Below the pieces are notes generated by a model, which was not told the origin of the DNA, ran no database searches, and saw nothing but the letters and a program-made list of their open reading frames with translations. Positions 1-8,773 of a stretch of DNA of 47,966 bases are shown here, piece after piece. The translations under genes were made by a program, and so were the position numbers. The stretch's first letter is position 1. Every line of letters begins with the position of its first letter. The stretch spans positions 1 through 47,966 of the forward strand of contig CAZUHU010000007.1 of assembly GCA_964620645.1 (NCBI GenBank), written 5' to 3'. This stretch comes from Bog-950 sp964620645 (GTDB lineage: Bacteria; Bacteroidota; Bacteroidia; Chitinophagales; LD1).

Positions 1-3000
1 TTTTGGGATACCGACCCCGGCTATGGAGCAGGGTACCAGTTAGTAGCTTTTGATGGTAACTATAACGAAGCGCTTGAAGTTGGCGTTGATTTTAATGCCA
101 CCACAACCTTTGATGGGATACACTTATTCAATACCCGCTTTAAAGATGAGAAGGGTAGGTGGGGACCGCTGTTTAAAAAGGCTTGCCAGATAAACGGCAA
201 TTACAAAACACTTGATGTAAGTATCAACCATAATGATACTACCATGTGTAGTAACGATTCTATTATTCTTATTGCATCAGGTGCAGGTTCTTTTGTTTGG
301 TCGCCGGCCACAGGTTTAAATCATACAACCGGTGCAGTAGTAATTGCCAAGCCAACAACTACTACCACCTATAGAGTTATTGGCCAGGGTAGCCCCGGTG
401 TTTATGATACTGCTTATATAACTATAACTGTATTACCGGGCGCCAGCGTAAACTTAGGCGCTGATACTAATTTATGCTCTCCTGCCACACTAACGCTTAA
501 CGCAGGTACCGCAACCACTTATAACTGGTCTACCGGTGCAACATCGCAAACTATTGTTGCCTCCACTACAGGCTATTACAGTGTTACGGTAAGCAATGCC
601 AATGGCTGTACCTCGCGCGATAGCATATTGGTTACCATCAATAATGTTCCTACCGCATCTATTTCACCGGCAACGGCTACCATTTGCAACGGACAAAGTG
701 TTACCCTTACTGCAAGCGGTGGCGGAACATATGCCTGGAGCAACGGTTCATCCGGCGCAGTTATTAGCGTTAACCCCGCTGCCACTACAACCTATACAGT
801 TACAGTAACGGCTGCCGGTGGTTGCAGCGCAACAGCTTCGCGTATTGTTACGGTAAACTTCCCGCCTGAGGCAACTGTTACGCCATTTACGCAAACTATT
901 TGTAGCGGACAGAGTGCCACGCTTACTGCTTCCGGCGGAGGCACCTATTTATGGAGCACCGGCGCAACTACTGCGTCTATTACGGTTAACCCGTCCGCTA
1001 CTACTACGTATGTGGTAACCGTTACCGGCGTTAATACCTGCAGCGCTACTGCTTCAGGTTTAGTAAACGTAAATGCCTCGCCAAATGCACAGGTAACACC
1101 ATCCACCCAAACTATTTGCAACGGACAAAGCGCAACGCTTACAGCCAGTGGTGGTACATCCTATAGCTGGAATACCTCTGCCACCACAGCAGCTATTTTA
1201 GTTTCTCCTTCTGCAAATACAACGTATACAGTAACTGTAACTAATGCGGCTAACTGTTCGGCTACAGCTTCGGGTAGTGTGAATGTAAATTCAACACCAA
1301 CCGCACAGGTTACGCCATCTACTCAAAGTATTTGCAACGGGCAGAGTGCAACACTTACGGCTTCGGGCGGCACTTCGTACTTGTGGAGCACTACAGCAAC
1401 TACAGCAGCTATAACTGCCTCTCCAACTTCAACCACCACTTACACAGTTACTGTTGCAAATGCAAGTAACTGTAGCGCAACTGCAAGCGGTACCGTAACG
1501 GTTAACGCTTTACCAACGGCGCAGGTAACACCATCATCGCAAAGTATATGTAATGGTCAAAGCGCAACGCTTACAGCAAGTGGTGGCACAAGCTATGTTT
1601 GGAACACAAGCGCCTCAACAGCGGCCATAACGGTTAATCCAACAACTACAACCACCTATACTGTAACAGTAACAAATGCCAATAACTGTAGTGCTACGGC
1701 TTCGGGTTCGGTAACTGTAAACTCTTTACCCACCGCGCAGGTTAATCCATCATCACAAACCATCTGTAATGGCCAAAGCGCTACGCTTACTGCTTCGGGT
1801 GGCACTTCCTATGTGTGGAGCACAACAGCCACTACAGCAGCCATAACAATTTCACCTTCGGCTAATACTACTTATACGGTAACTGTTACCAACGCGGCAA
1901 ACTGTAGCGCTACGGCATCAGGCTCTGTAAATGTAAATGCCGTGCCTACTGCACAGGTTACACCTTCCAGCCAAACTATCTGTAACGGGCAAAGTGCAAC
2001 GCTTACCGCTTCAGGTGGTACGTCATACGTATGGAACACAACGGCAACAACGGCAGCCATTACGGTATCACCTTCAGCAACTACTACTTACACTGTTACA
2101 GTAACCAATGCAGCCAACTGCAGCGCAACGGCCAACGGGGTAGTTAACGTAAATGCGCTGCCTAATGCGCAGGTATCACCTGCCAGCCAAACAGTTTGTG
2201 CCGGCACACAAGTAACGCTTACAGCCTCCGGCGGTACCGCTTATACCTGGAGCACCAGCGCCACAACGGCTGCTATTTCGGTTACACCGTCAACAACCAC
2301 CACCTACACCGTTACGGTTACGAACGCCAACAACTGTAGCGCCACAGCCAGCGGTACAGTTAACGTAAATGCGCTTCCTAATGCACAGGTAACCCCTTCA
2401 ACGGTTGCCTTATGCACGGGCCAATCAACTACATTAACGGCCAGCGGTGGTACGCAATATATTTGGAGCACAAGTGCTACTACGGCAGCAATTACTGTAA
2501 GCCCAACATCAAACACGGTTTACACGGTTACCGTTACCAATGCCGCTAACTGTTCAGCTACTGCACAAAGCAGTGTGACCGTAAACTCGAGTTTAGTACC
2601 GGTAATAACCCCTGCTAACCCTGCGGTTTGTTTGGGTGGAAGTGTAACCATTACTGCTTCTGCCGGTTCATCTTATGCCTGGAGTACGAGCGCTACTACA
2701 CAATCTATTTCTGTATCGCCAACTACTGCCACCACCTATACTGTTACTGTTACCAACGGTTCAGGTTGTAGCGGTACGGCAAGCGCAACGGTGGCAGTAA
2801 ACAGCAATCCAACTGCGCAGGTTACTCCGGGTACGCAAAGCATTTGTAACGGACAAAGCGCTACACTTACTGCTACCGGCGGTGGAACGTATGCATGGAG
2901 CAATGCTGCCATTACAGCCGCTACAACAGTTAGCCCTACAACTACCACAACTTATACCGTAACTGTAACCAATGCGAATAACTGCACTGCCACAGCAAGT

Positions 3001-5796
3001 GGTCAGGTTACGGTTAATCAAAATCCAACGGCTTCTATTTCGCCGGCTACTGCAACAATTTGTAACGGCGGCAGTGTAACACTTACTGCAAGTGGTGGAA
3101 CAGGCTATACCTGGAGTAACAGCGCTACAACGGCAGCTATTACCGTATCGCCAACAACTACAACTACCTATACGGTTACTGTTACTAATGCGGCAAACTG
3201 TTCGGCTACGGCCAGCCGTTTGGTAACGGTTAATCCATTGCCAACGCCGTCCATCAGTCCGGCAACAGTAGCTATTTGTAATGGTAGCAGTGCAACCCTT
3301 ACAGCCAACGGAGGCGGCACTTACGCGTGGAGCAACAGCCTTGGCAGTAATGCACAGGTTACAGTAACACCAACTTCATCTACAACCTATACGGTTACTG
3401 TAACCGATGCCAATAGTTGCAGCGCAACCGCCAGCAGATTAGTTACGGTAAATCAAAACCCTGCTGCTGCTATTGCCCCTGCTACGGTTGCTATATGTGC
3501 CGGTAACAGCGCAACGCTTACCGCAAGCGGTGGTACAACTTATAACTGGAGTAACAGCCTTGGCACCAACGCACAGGTAACAGTTTCTCCTGCATCTTCT
3601 ACTACATACACAGTTACCGTTACCGATGCTAACAGTTGCAGCGCCACTGCCAGCCGCTTGGTTACTGTAAACAGCAACCCAACAGCAGGTATTGCACCGG
3701 CAACAGTTACTATTTGTAACGGTGCAAGCGCAACCTTAACTGCAAGTGGCGGCACAGGCTATACGTGGAGTAACAGCGCTACAACGGCAGCTATTACCGT
3801 ATCGCCAACAACTACAACTACCTATACGGTTACTGTTACTAATGCGGCAAACTGTTCGGCTACGGCCAGCCGTTTGGTAACGGTTAATCCATTGCCTACG
3901 CCATCTATATCGCCGGCTATTGTTTCTATTTGTAATGGCAGCAGTGCAACACTTACGGCAAATGGCGGCAGCACTTACGCATGGAGCAATGGCCTTGGCA
4001 GCAATGCACAGGTTATAGTTTCGCCAATAGCATCTACAACTTATACCGTTACTGTAACGGATGCCAATAGCTGCAGCGCAACTGCCAGCAGATTAGTTAC
4101 GGTTAAGCAACCTACAAGCTCAACCTTAAACAACAGTATCTGCACCGGCAGCACTTACTTCTTCAATGGCCAGTTCTTATCGCAGGCAGGTATCTATCGC
4201 GATACATTGGTGAATACTGTGGGCTGCGATAGTATTATTACATTGAACTTAACGGTTAATAGCTTTGCGTCCAGTTCGTTCAGTGCATCTATCTGTCTGG
4301 GTCAAACCTACGTTTATAACGGTCAGACTTTAACACAAAGCGGCACTTATAATGATACACTTACTGCCCAAAGCGGTTGCGATAGTATTGTTACGCTTAA
4401 CTTAACGGTAAACAATCCTACTTCATCATCCTTCAACCAAAACATTTGCCAGGGTGGTAGCTATCTGTTCAATGGTCAGCAGTTGACGGTTGCCGGTAAC
4501 TATAACGATACCTTGGTAAACAGCAAAGGCTGCGACAGCGTTATTACTTTACACTTAACGGTGTTAAGCCCATCTACATCAACTATTGCGCAAAGCGTTT
4601 GCCAGGGCAGTAGCTTTACCTTTAACGGGCAAAGCCTAACCCAAAGCGGCACCTACCGCGATACATTAATAAATGCGGTGGGTTGCGATAGCATCATTAC
4701 TTTAAACTTTACGGTGCTTAACCCTTCAGCTTCTACCATAAACCAAAGCATTTGCGCGGGTAGCAGCTATTTGTTTAACGGGCAGAACCTGACGCAGGCC
4801 GGTACGTATAAAGATACACTGGTGGCTGCTAATGGTTGTGATAGTATCATCACTTTACAGCTTGCGGTTAACAGCGCTATTACTTCTTCATTCAATGCTT
4901 CTATCTGTGCAGGTAATAGCTATTCTTTCAATGGGCAAAACCTAACCCAGCCAGGCAATTATAACGATACCTTAACGGCCAGCGGAGGTTGCGATAGCAT
5001 TGTAACGCTAATCTTGTCCGTGCTTAATCCTACAGCCTCTACCCTTAACCAAAGTATTTGCAGCGGAAGCAGCTACGCCTTTGGCGGACAGAATCTGACG
5101 CAGGCCGGAACTTACCACGATACCCTGACTAATGCTGTTGGTTGCGATAGTGTAATAACCTTGAATCTTGCTGTTAATACGGTGTTTAATACAGCGGTTG
5201 CCGACACTATTTGCGCCGGTGATGTATTGCAGTTTGGCGGACAAAGCTTAACCGCGGCAGGTGTTTACCATGATACCTTAACAGCACAAAGCGGATGTGA
5301 CAGCATTATAACATTAACCCTCGCAGTTAATGCAGTGCCAAGTGCAACAATTAACCGTGCGGCTGATACACTAAGCACACAAAGCTTTAACTCGTACCAG
5401 TGGTTGTTGAATAACGCACCAATTAACGGCGCCACCAACCAAAGCCTTGTAATGACACAAAACGGCAATTACAGTGTTATAGTAACCGGTGCTAATGGTT
5501 GTAGCGATACATCAGTAGTTTACAACGCCACAGGAGTGGATATAACGGAGGTTGTTGATGCCTGGGGTATTAAGCTATACCCTAACCCTAACACCGGCAG
5601 TTTTGTTATTGAGTTTACAGGAGATGGTGAGCGCTTTATTCAAATTCATAATGCTGCGGGTCAGTTAGTTTACGAAGCCTTAACCGCGAGCAAGCAAAAC
5701 AGCATTACTATACCACAGGTTGCTGCAGGTATGTATTTCGTTCGGATAAACAAAGACGATGAATCCAGAACGTTTAAAGTAACCGTGCTTCAATAG
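1..5796 (+). CDS. Giant secreted Ig/PKD-like repeat protein with T9SS C-terminal sorting domain (5' end outside window)
   Basis: The frame is open from the first base, so the gene is truncated by the window edge; an ATG at 244 is internal. The visible 1931 residues begin with a beta-strand segment containing FWDTDPGYGAGYQL, a type seen before repeat arrays in Bacteroidota surface proteins. Next come two divergent Ig-like units, then 16 tandem 72-73-residue units (core CNGQSATLTASGG, W, TTTYTVTVTNAANCSATASG), then eight 51-residue units (core FNGQ, GTY.DTL, GCDSIITL). The end is a linker and a type A T9SS sorting domain starting near YPNPNTGSF and closing with GMYFVRI. By family knowledge it is exported by Sec, crosses the outer membrane through T9SS and is anchored or released. 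The many Thr/Ser and paired Cys suggest an extended adhesin or matrix protein; no catalytic domain is visible. It ends at a strong hairpin terminator. Confidence 0.9.
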   Translation, partial: FWDTDPGYGAGYQLVAFDGNYNEALEVGVDFNATTTFDGIHLFNTRFKDEKGRWGPLFKKACQINGNYKTLDVSINHNDTTMCSNDSIILIASGAGSFVWSPATGLNHTTGAVVIAKPTTTTTYRVIGQGSPGVYDTAYITITVLPGASVNLGADTNLCSPATLTLNAGTATTYNWSTGATSQTIVASTTGYYSVTVSNANGCTSRDSILVTINNVPTASISPATATICNGQSVTLTASGGGTYAWSNGSSGAVISVNPAATTTYTVTVTAAGGCSATASRIVTVNFPPEATVTPFTQTICSGQSATLTASGGGTYLWSTGATTASITVNPSATTTYVVTVTGVNTCSATASGLVNVNASPNAQVTPSTQTICNGQSATLTASGGTSYSWNTSATTAAILVSPSANTTYTVTVTNAANCSATASGSVNVNSTPTAQVTPSTQSICNGQSATLTASGGTSYLWSTTATTAAITASPTSTTTYTVTVANASNCSATASGTVTVNALPTAQVTPSSQSICNGQSATLTASGGTSYVWNTSASTAAITVNPTTTTTYTVTVTNANNCSATASGSVTVNSLPTAQVNPSSQTICNGQSATLTASGGTSYVWSTTATTAAITISPSANTTYTVTVTNAANCSATASGSVNVNAVPTAQVTPSSQTICNGQSATLTASGGTSYVWNTTATTAAITVSPSATTTYTVTVTNAANCSATANGVVNVNALPNAQVSPASQTVCAGTQVTLTASGGTAYTWSTSATTAAISVTPSTTTTYTVTVTNANNCSATASGTVNVNALPNAQVTPSTVALCTGQSTTLTASGGTQYIWSTSATTAAITVSPTSNTVYTVTVTNAANCSATAQSSVTVNSSLVPVITPANPAVCLGGSVTITASAGSSYAWSTSATTQSISVSPTTATTYTVTVTNGSGCSGTASATVAVNSNPTAQVTPGTQSICNGQSATLTATGGGTYAWSNAAITAATTVSPTTTTTYTVTVTNANNCTATASGQVTVNQNPTASISPATATICNGGSVTLTASGGTGYTWSNSATTAAITVSPTTTTTYTVTVTNAANCSATASRLVTVNPLPTPSISPATVAICNGSSATLTANGGGTYAWSNSLGSNAQVTVTPTSSTTYTVTVTDANSCSATASRLVTVNQNPAAAIAPATVAICAGNSATLTASGGTTYNWSNSLGTNAQVTVSPASSTTYTVTVTDANSCSATASRLVTVNSNPTAGIAPATVTICNGASATLTASGGTGYTWSNSATTAAITVSPTTTTTYTVTVTNAANCSATASRLVTVNPLPTPSISPAIVSICNGSSATLTANGGSTYAWSNGLGSNAQVIVSPIASTTYTVTVTDANSCSATASRLVTVKQPTSSTLNNSICTGSTYFFNGQFLSQAGIYRDTLVNTVGCDSIITLNLTVNSFASSSFSASICLGQTYVYNGQTLTQSGTYNDTLTAQSGCDSIVTLNLTVNNPTSSSFNQNICQGGSYLFNGQQLTVAGNYNDTLVNSKGCDSVITLHLTVLSPSTSTIAQSVCQGSSFTFNGQSLTQSGTYRDTLINAVGCDSIITLNFTVLNPSASTINQSICAGSSYLFNGQNLTQAGTYKDTLVAANGCDSIITLQLAVNSAITSSFNASICAGNSYSFNGQNLTQPGNYNDTLTASGGCDSIVTLILSVLNPTASTLNQSICSGSSYAFGGQNLTQAGTYHDTLTNAVGCDSVITLNLAVNTVFNTAVADTICAGDVLQFGGQSLTAAGVYHDTLTAQSGCDSIITLTLAVNAVPSATINRAADTLSTQSFNSYQWLLNNAPINGATNQSLVMTQNGNYSVIVTGANGCSDTSVVYNATGVDITEVVDAWGIKLYPNPNTGSFVIEFTGDGERFIQIHNAAGQLVYEALTASKQNSITIPQVAAGMYFVRINKDDESRTFKVTVLQ
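652..4116 (+). repeat. 16 tandem 72/73-codon repeats (Ig/PKD-like) inside the giant surface protein
   Basis: The 3465 bases divide exactly into 13 units of 72 codons and 3 units of 73 codons. Each unit runs from a TAQVTP or TASISP start through ICNGQSATLTASGG, a conserved Trp, TTTYTVTVTNA, a second Cys and a VNVNALP-type end. The two Cys per unit could form an intradomain disulfide. Units 12 and 15 are almost identical at DNA level (see findings), pointing to recent duplication or gene conversion. These in-frame coding repeats have no CRISPR-like spacer structure. Confidence 0.9.
4117..5340 (+). repeat. 8 tandem 51-codon repeats (FNGQ...GCDSI type)
   Basis: The 1224 bases are exactly eight units of 51 codons. 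Each has an SICxGSSY segment, FNGQ(N/S)LTQAGTY, a DTL, GCDSIITLNLTV and a short linker. There are two Cys per unit about 27 residues apart. Such GCDS repeats commonly precede T9SS tails in Bacteroidota surface proteins. Units differ more from each other than the 72-codon repeats do, so this array looks older or less often homogenised. Confidence 0.9.
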
Positions 5797-5817
5797 TCTT
5801 TTCATTTGTGCCCATAC

Positions 5818-5856
5818 AAAAAAGAACCCCACTCGAAAGAGTGGGGTTTCTTATTT
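5818..5856. terminator. Bidirectional intrinsic terminator between the surface-protein gene and ilvE
   Basis: A perfect 10-bp stem (AACCCCACTC, loop GAAA, GAGTGGGGTT; 5825-5834 with 5839-5848) is flanked by an A-run on the left and a T-rich run on the right. It can therefore stop the surface-protein transcript on + and the ilvE transcript on -. The two genes converge here. Confidence 0.85.
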
Positions 5857-5898
5857 TTTATAAGGCACTTCCTTTAAAGAAGTTCTTATAGTGCTTTG

Positions 5899-6981
5899 TT
5901 ATTTGCTGTAAACAGCTACCGGCACAGTATGTAACCAGCCAAATACATCTTCTGCTTTACCTGATTTAATAGCAACTAAACGTTTCTTCAGTTTGTTGCT
6001 CATTTCGCGGCCTTCTACAGGAGGCAGTTCGTAATTCTCGCCTTTGTAGTGGAACTCACCAATGTGCGATAACACCGCTGCAGTGCCTGCACCAAACATA
6101 TCTTCTAACTTACCTTCGTGGTAAGCGTTCACTACTTCGTCTATTGATACGTCACGCTCCTGCACTACATAACCCTCGTTTTCGGCCAGGCGTAAAATGC
6201 TGTCGCGTGTAACACCATCAAGTATAGTGCCCTGGTCTAATGCAGGTGTAATCAATACACCATCAATTACCACAAACACGTTCATGGTGCCAATCTCCTG
6301 CAGGTAGCGGTGGTGTATACCGTCTAACCATAGTATCTGGTCGTAGCCCATTTTTTGCACTTCGCGTGTAGGCATCATTACTGCACCATAGTTGCCGGCG
6401 CATTTAGCATAACCCACACCACCGGGGAAAGCGCGCACATACTTATCATGTATAAACACGCGAACCGGTTTGTTGTAGTAAGCGCCTACCGGGCTGGTGA
6501 AAATGATGAACGTAAAATGCTCAGCCGGTTTAATGCCTACAAACTTTTCGGCAGCAAACATGTAAGGGCGTATATAAAGCGATGAATTAGGTGTGTTAGG
6601 TATCCAATCCTTATCAATGCTCAACAATTTGTCTATAGCGCCCATAAACAAATCTTCCGGTACTTCAGGCATAGCCATACGGTCTGCCGAAATGTTAAAG
6701 CGATTTAGGTTTTTAAGCGGGCGGAAAATTATTGGATTGCCATCCGCATCGCGCTCAGCCTTCATACCTTCAAAAATGGCCTGGCCATAGTGCAAAGCAG
6801 ATAAAGCAGGGTGAATGCTGAAGTCCTGGAAAGGGATAATTCTGCAGTCCTTCCACTCGCCATCGCTATATTCTGCAATGAACATGTGATCGGAAAAATA
6901 CTTTCCGAATGGCAGGTTATTGAAATCAATATCCTTAATGTGCGACGCCGTAGTGCGTTCTACCGTTATTTTATAACCCAT
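5899..6981 (-). CDS. ilvE: Branched-chain amino acid aminotransferase (class IV PLP enzyme)
   Basis: Transfers the amino group between glutamate and the keto acids of Leu, Ile and Val in the cytosol, the last step of their synthesis and the first of their breakdown. The sequence has LHYGQAIFEGMKA near the N-terminus, SSLYIRPYMFA, the PLP-lysine motif GYAKCAGNYGA (Lys193 from the chosen start) and QEIGTMNVFVV. These place it in the longer (about 355 aa) BCAT group shared with eukaryotes rather than the 300-aa E. coli type. The start is the ATG at 6981 (MGYKITVERT). An upstream TTG at 7014 extends the frame but lies inside a probable -7 promoter box. The gene stands alone, divergent from the small gene before rdgB. 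Confidence 0.93.
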   Translation of the reverse strand: MGYKITVERTTASHIKDIDFNNLPFGKYFSDHMFIAEYSDGEWKDCRIIPFQDFSIHPALSALHYGQAIFEGMKAERDADGNPIIFRPLKNLNRFNISADRMAMPEVPEDLFMGAIDKLLSIDKDWIPNTPNSSLYIRPYMFAAEKFVGIKPAEHFTFIIFTSPVGAYYNKPVRVFIHDKYVRAFPGGVGYAKCAGNYGAVMMPTREVQKMGYDQILWLDGIHHRYLQEIGTMNVFVVIDGVLITPALDQGTILDGVTRDSILRLAENEGYVVQERDVSIDEVVNAYHEGKLEDMFGAGTAAVLSHIGEFHYKGENYELPPVEGREMSNKLKKRLVAIKSGKAEDVFGWLHTVPVAVYSK

Positions 6982-7011
6982 GTTAAGAGTTTGTGTGTCA
7001 GTGGATGCGAA

Positions 7012-7019
7012 CAAAAATA
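7012..7019 (-). promoter_or_regulatory. Probable -7 element of the ilvE promoter
   Basis: On the minus strand this reads TATTTTTG, a full match to the Bacteroidota -7 consensus TAnnTTTG, about 30 bases before the ilvE ATG. No clear -33 TTTG is seen at the usual spacing, so support is moderate. Confidence 0.45.
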
Positions 7020-7054
7020 GAATAATTTTTCGGCCATGCTTTCGGCTACAAGTT

Positions 7055-7062
7055 TATTTTTG
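7055..7062 (+). promoter_or_regulatory. Probable -7 element for the small gene-rdgB operon
   Basis: TATTTTTG matches TAnnTTTG and lies 28 bases before the ATG at 7091. Together with the minus-strand box at 7012-7019 it makes a compact divergent promoter region. No convincing -33 TTTG is present. The TTG at 7067 would leave almost no leader after this box, which favours the ATG at 7091 as start. Confidence 0.4.
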
Positions 7063-7090
7063 AACATTGAATACCGCTACATATCCTGAT

Positions 7091-7519
7091 ATGATTAAGC
7101 TCGAAAAACCTCAAATTTTATTCGAAAAATCAAAGATTTATCGAAATAATGCTGCATCCGGTGCCATAAACTCTAACGGAAAAAAAGAGGTATTGGTATT
7201 GGTTGAAGGAGGACCTGAGCAAATTAAAGCGGAAGAAAAGGAGCAGTTGTTGAAAATTTTAGGTGCCTGTAAGTTAAAGGAAGAAGATGTTTTAATGCAG
7301 GGCATTTATGATGCGCAAGTACGAAAAGCGGCAGGTGTAACTAAAGTAATCGTATTCGGCGAGGTGCATTTCTCCGGCAATATGCAGTTACCTAAAGTGC
7401 GCCTTGTAAATGTAGATGGCCTTTCTGTTATTAAAACCGAAGCGCTTTCAAAAATTTCAAAAAGCGACGCCGCTAAAAAAGCGCTTTGGTTAGAATTGAA
7501 AAAGATGTTCGGTATATGA
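7091..7519 (+). CDS. Conserved-looking hypothetical protein upstream of and overlapping rdgB
   Basis: A 142-residue soluble protein without signal peptide or membrane segment. I do not recognise the family with confidence. The pattern is an alpha/beta fold: a strand VLVLVEGG, an acidic helix, KEEDVLMQGI, then VTKVIVFGEVHF and a Lys-rich C-terminal helix. The layout (central VLVLVE strand, later strand, short length) loosely recalls replication or repair accessory proteins such as the DNA polymerase III psi subunit HolD, but no diagnostic residue proves this. Its stop overlaps the rdgB start by ATGA, so the two are translationally coupled. A TTG at 7067 would add eight residues; the ATG is preferred. 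Confidence 0.75.
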   Translation: MIKLEKPQILFEKSKIYRNNAASGAINSNGKKEVLVLVEGGPEQIKAEEKEQLLKILGACKLKEEDVLMQGIYDAQVRKAAGVTKVIVFGEVHFSGNMQLPKVRLVNVDGLSVIKTEALSKISKSDAAKKALWLELKKMFGI

Positions 7520-8097
7520 GGTTAATTTTTGCCACTTCTAATAAGCATAAGTTAAAGGAGGTGCGCTCGCTTGCGCCTTCGGGTTTTGAAATTGTTGGAT
7601 TAGAGGATATTGGTTTTAACGAAGAGTTACCTGAAACACAGGATACCATAGAAGGCAACAGCCTGCAAAAGGCAGAATACCTCTCCAGGCAATACAATTG
7701 CGCCTGCTTTGCCGAAGATACCGGCCTTGAGATAGATGCCTTAAACGGCGAGCCCGGGGTATATTCAGCCCGCTATGCCGGCCCGCAGGCTACTTTTAAC
7801 GATAACGTACAGAAGGTTTTACGTGGCATGCAGGGCAAAAGCGACCGCAATGCCCGCTTTAAAACCGTAATAACATACTATAGCAACGGTAAATACGTTC
7901 AATTCGAAGGTGTTACAAAGGGTTCTATACTTCAGGAGCCGCGAGGGGATGAGGGTTTTGGATATGATCCTATCTTCATTCCCGAAGGTTCAGATAAGGC
8001 TTATGCCGAGATGACGCTGGAGGAAAAGAACCGCTTTAGCCACCGCAAAAAAAGTTTTGAGCAGTTTGCCAACCATTTGCTTAAGATGGGCGTCTAA
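7516..8097 (+). CDS. rdgB: XTP/dITP diphosphatase (RdgB/HAM1 family)
   Basis: Hydrolyses dITP, ITP and XTP to monophosphates and pyrophosphate in the cytosol, keeping deaminated purines out of DNA and RNA. The 193 residues match the family's usual length. Motifs seen: IFATSNKHKLKEV at the N-terminus (triphosphate binding), CFAEDTGLEIDAL (catalytic acidic residues), GEPGVYSARYAG, GFGYDPIFIP and the terminal SHRKKSFEQF. The ATG at 7516 overlaps the previous stop (ATGA); an in-frame TTG at 7486 only adds residues inside the upstream gene. It is probably co-transcribed with the small gene before it, whose role may therefore also lie in nucleotide quality or replication. Confidence 0.95.
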   Translation: MRLIFATSNKHKLKEVRSLAPSGFEIVGLEDIGFNEELPETQDTIEGNSLQKAEYLSRQYNCACFAEDTGLEIDALNGEPGVYSARYAGPQATFNDNVQKVLRGMQGKSDRNARFKTVITYYSNGKYVQFEGVTKGSILQEPRGDEGFGYDPIFIPEGSDKAYAEMTLEEKNRFSHRKKSFEQFANHLLKMGV

Positions 8098-8152
8098 CAA
8101 ATAAGATAGTTGGCATAAAGTATTATCTTTAACTAACCCTTAAAGGCCAAAC

Positions 8153-8728
8153 ATGAGTTCTATTGTTTTCCAAGGCTTTACCGAGCAACAGATAATTGCG
8201 GGCTGCGCCAATAGCGAGCGCAAGTTCCAGCAGTTGCTGTATAACATGTTCTCGGCTAAGATGTTTGCCGTTTGCCTGCGTTATGCCAACGAGTATAATT
8301 CAGCACAGGATTTATTGCAGGAAGGCTTTGTAAAAGTGTTCCGCAATATTGAGAAGTTCCGCGGCGAAGGTTCTTTTGAAGGATGGGTGCGCCGGATTTT
8401 CGTAAACACCGCTATTGAGCACTACCGCAAGCAGGTAAACCTGTATGCCCTGCACGATAGCGAAGCGAAAATGTATGAATACTATGAGGATAATGCTTTG
8501 GAAACCCTGAAGCAACAGGACATAGTAAAAATGATACAGCAGTTGAGCGATGGTTACAGAACAGTGTTCAACCTGTATGTTATAGAAGGATATTCGCATA
8601 AAGAGATAGGAGATATGCTTGGTATATCAGAAGGCACCAGTAAATCGCAGCTTGCCAGGGCTCGCTATTTGCTGCAAAAAATGATATTGGAGCATGAGCA
8701 GGGGGTGAAACAAAGCCATAATGGCTAA
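8153..8728 (+). CDS. RNA polymerase sigma factor, sigma-70 ECF subfamily
   Basis: Alternative sigma factor of 191 residues with only regions 2 and 4. Region 2 (about 25-95) holds ANEYNSAQDLLQEGFVKVF and FRGEGSFEGWVRRIFVN. Region 4 (about 125-185) holds LSDGYRTVFNLYVIEGYSHKE followed by IGDMLGISEGTSKSQLARAR, the helix-turn-helix for the -35/-33 element. The type is common in Bacteroidota, where it pairs with a membrane protein encoded just downstream. The next gene, 45 bases away, fits that role. The regulon cannot be read from the sequence; activity is probably set by the partner. Confidence 0.93.
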   Translation: MSSIVFQGFTEQQIIAGCANSERKFQQLLYNMFSAKMFAVCLRYANEYNSAQDLLQEGFVKVFRNIEKFRGEGSFEGWVRRIFVNTAIEHYRKQVNLYALHDSEAKMYEYYEDNALETLKQQDIVKMIQQLSDGYRTVFNLYVIEGYSHKEIGDMLGISEGTSKSQLARARYLLQKMILEHEQGVKQSHNG

Positions 8729-8773
8729 AACTATTAACTGAAAAGAACGTATAGAGATAAATATTTACACGGT

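Noticed and set aside
576..3755. Antisense and out-of-frame reading frames over the repeat gene
   Set aside because: They recur at multiples of the 216-base repeat and reflect the low-complexity sequence of the sense gene; no start signals or family motifs.
652..4116. Possible CRISPR array because of regular repeats
   Set aside because: Repeats are 216-219 bases, directly adjacent, in frame and protein-coding; there are no spacers.
7486..7515. Upstream start of rdgB
   Set aside because: Lies inside the previous gene; the ATG at 7516 matches the family start MRLIFATSN.
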